From Streptosporangium canum (GTDB lineage: Bacteria; Actinomycetota; Actinomycetes; Streptosporangiales; Streptosporangiaceae), in NCBI RefSeq assembly GCF_900113865.1, contig NZ_FOQY01000008.1:1-64000 (forward strand): 64,000 bases of DNA, given 5' to 3'. Below are positions 63,516-64,000 of the stretch, one piece after another. Made by a program: the position numbers and the translations under genes. Below the pieces are notes generated by a model. That model worked only from the letters and a program-made list of their open reading frames with translations. It was not told where the DNA came from and did not search any database. How positions within the stretch are numbered: the stretch's first letter is position 1; each line of letters opens with the position of its first letter.

Positions 63516-64000
63516 ATGGCAAGCCGTGATCCTCGGTGGGTGTTCAAGGACCGCCCGTCTGTCGCACTGATCGCCGGTCTTGTCGTGACCGGTCTGTGCG
63601 CGCTGGCGTCGTTCTCGTTCGACGTGCTGAACGGTGATCCGGTCTACTTCTTCATCGCCCTGGCCCTCGCCCTGGCCCCGGTTCCGGTGCTGCTGGCCGC
63701 CGTGCTCGCACTGGACCGCATGGAGCCGGAGCCGCGCAGCAACCTGATCTTCGCGTTCGCCTGGGGGGCGGGCGTGGCGGTCCTGATCGCGGGCCTGGTC
63801 AACTCCTTCAACCTGGTCTACATCGAGAACACCGTCCAGCTGGGCTATGACAGCTCGCGCAACATCGCCGCCACCTTCGGCGCCCCCGTGGTCGAGGAGA
63901 CGATGAAGGGGCTGGTCCTGCTGGGCCTGCTCAGGTTCAAGCGGGCCGAGCTCGACGGGCCCACCGACGGCATCATCTACGCCAGCATGGTCGGCCTCGG
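63516..64000 (+). CDS. PrsW-family intramembrane metalloprotease (3' partial)
   Basis: The frame opens at ATG 63516 (MASRDPRWVFKDRPSVALI) and runs off the window end; 161 residues are visible. Several membrane helices, then APVVEETMKGLVLLGLL carrying the EExxK zinc-protease motif, and TDGIIYASMVGLG matching the next conserved block (DGxxYG-like). PrsW of Bacillus cleaves an anti-sigma factor; actinobacterial members are mostly uncharacterised. The target is unknown. The start lacks an obvious ribosome site. Confidence 0.85.
   Translation, partial: MASRDPRWVFKDRPSVALIAGLVVTGLCALASFSFDVLNGDPVYFFIALALALAPVPVLLAAVLALDRMEPEPRSNLIFAFAWGAGVAVLIAGLVNSFNLVYIENTVQLGYDSSRNIAATFGAPVVEETMKGLVLLGLLRFKRAELDGPTDGIIYASMVGL

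Overview
The window is about 70 percent G+C and carries actinobacterial marker genes: the RNA polymerase binding protein RbpA, the sporulation regulator WhiA, SteA with an MctB/SteB-like partner, OpcA, and a mycothiol-dependent isomerase-type protein. GTG and TTG starts, ATGA/GTGA overlaps and terminators without a U tract fit a high-GC filamentous actinomycete. Streptosporangiaceae or a relative is my best guess, but that is inference from content and gene order only. No rRNA, tRNA, CRISPR array, phage or intact insertion sequence was seen.

Layout. (1) 1-6100: a TPR-type protein with an RGG-rich N-terminus (truncated by the window edge), an MBL-fold hydrolase, an SSB-like OB protein, a DUF1015 protein, a small TPR protein and a NagD-like HAD phosphatase. 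(2) 6100-16900: an SCP2 protein, then a forward run of a phasin-like protein, a 57-residue microprotein, tlyA, nadK, recN, steA and mctB/steB. This continues without a break into three translationally coupled envelope genes: a MraY/WecA-like transferase, a MurJ-like flippase and a GT4 glycosyltransferase. (3) 16900-19700: terC behind a yybP-ykoY (Mn2+) riboswitch, then phosphatidylserine decarboxylase and phosphatidylserine synthase. (4) 19800-30400: a glyoxalase-II-like hydrolase and a mycothiol-dependent protein; uvrA; two tandem Rieske lipoproteins; then uvrC-rapZ-yvcK-whiA. (5) 30900-34820: gap-pgk-tpiA, secG and rbpA, with a DasR-like operator ahead of gap.

(6) 34820-53700 is an accessory stretch lying between glycolysis/secG/rbpA and the pentose phosphate genes, two blocks that sit near each other in other actinomycetes. 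It holds a TnpB 3'-end scar, a MurG-like transferase, a two-component system, an orphan KhtT-like regulator, a DUF488 protein, a Tat-exported serine hydrolase and a decayed SARP/AfsR regulator. It also holds two small secreted proteins, one low in G+C with a CRP-type site, plus a perfect 15-bp minisatellite, a YtcJ-like amidohydrolase with an FAD oxidoreductase, an ACT-GNAT protein, a Clp-N protein, an NmrA/TetR divergent pair and an adenosine deaminase.

(7) 53750-62090, minus strand: tkt-tal-pgi-zwf-opcA form a tight pentose phosphate operon, followed by pgl behind a hairpin. Divergent from it are ctaB (heme O synthase) and a PrsW-type protease cut by the window end.

The most notable items are the Mn2+ riboswitch with a visible Shine-Dalgarno switching helix, the coupled transferase/flippase/glycosyltransferase set next to steA-mctB, the tandem Rieske lipoproteins between uvrA and uvrC, several perfect operator-like dyads, and the multiply damaged SARP locus.
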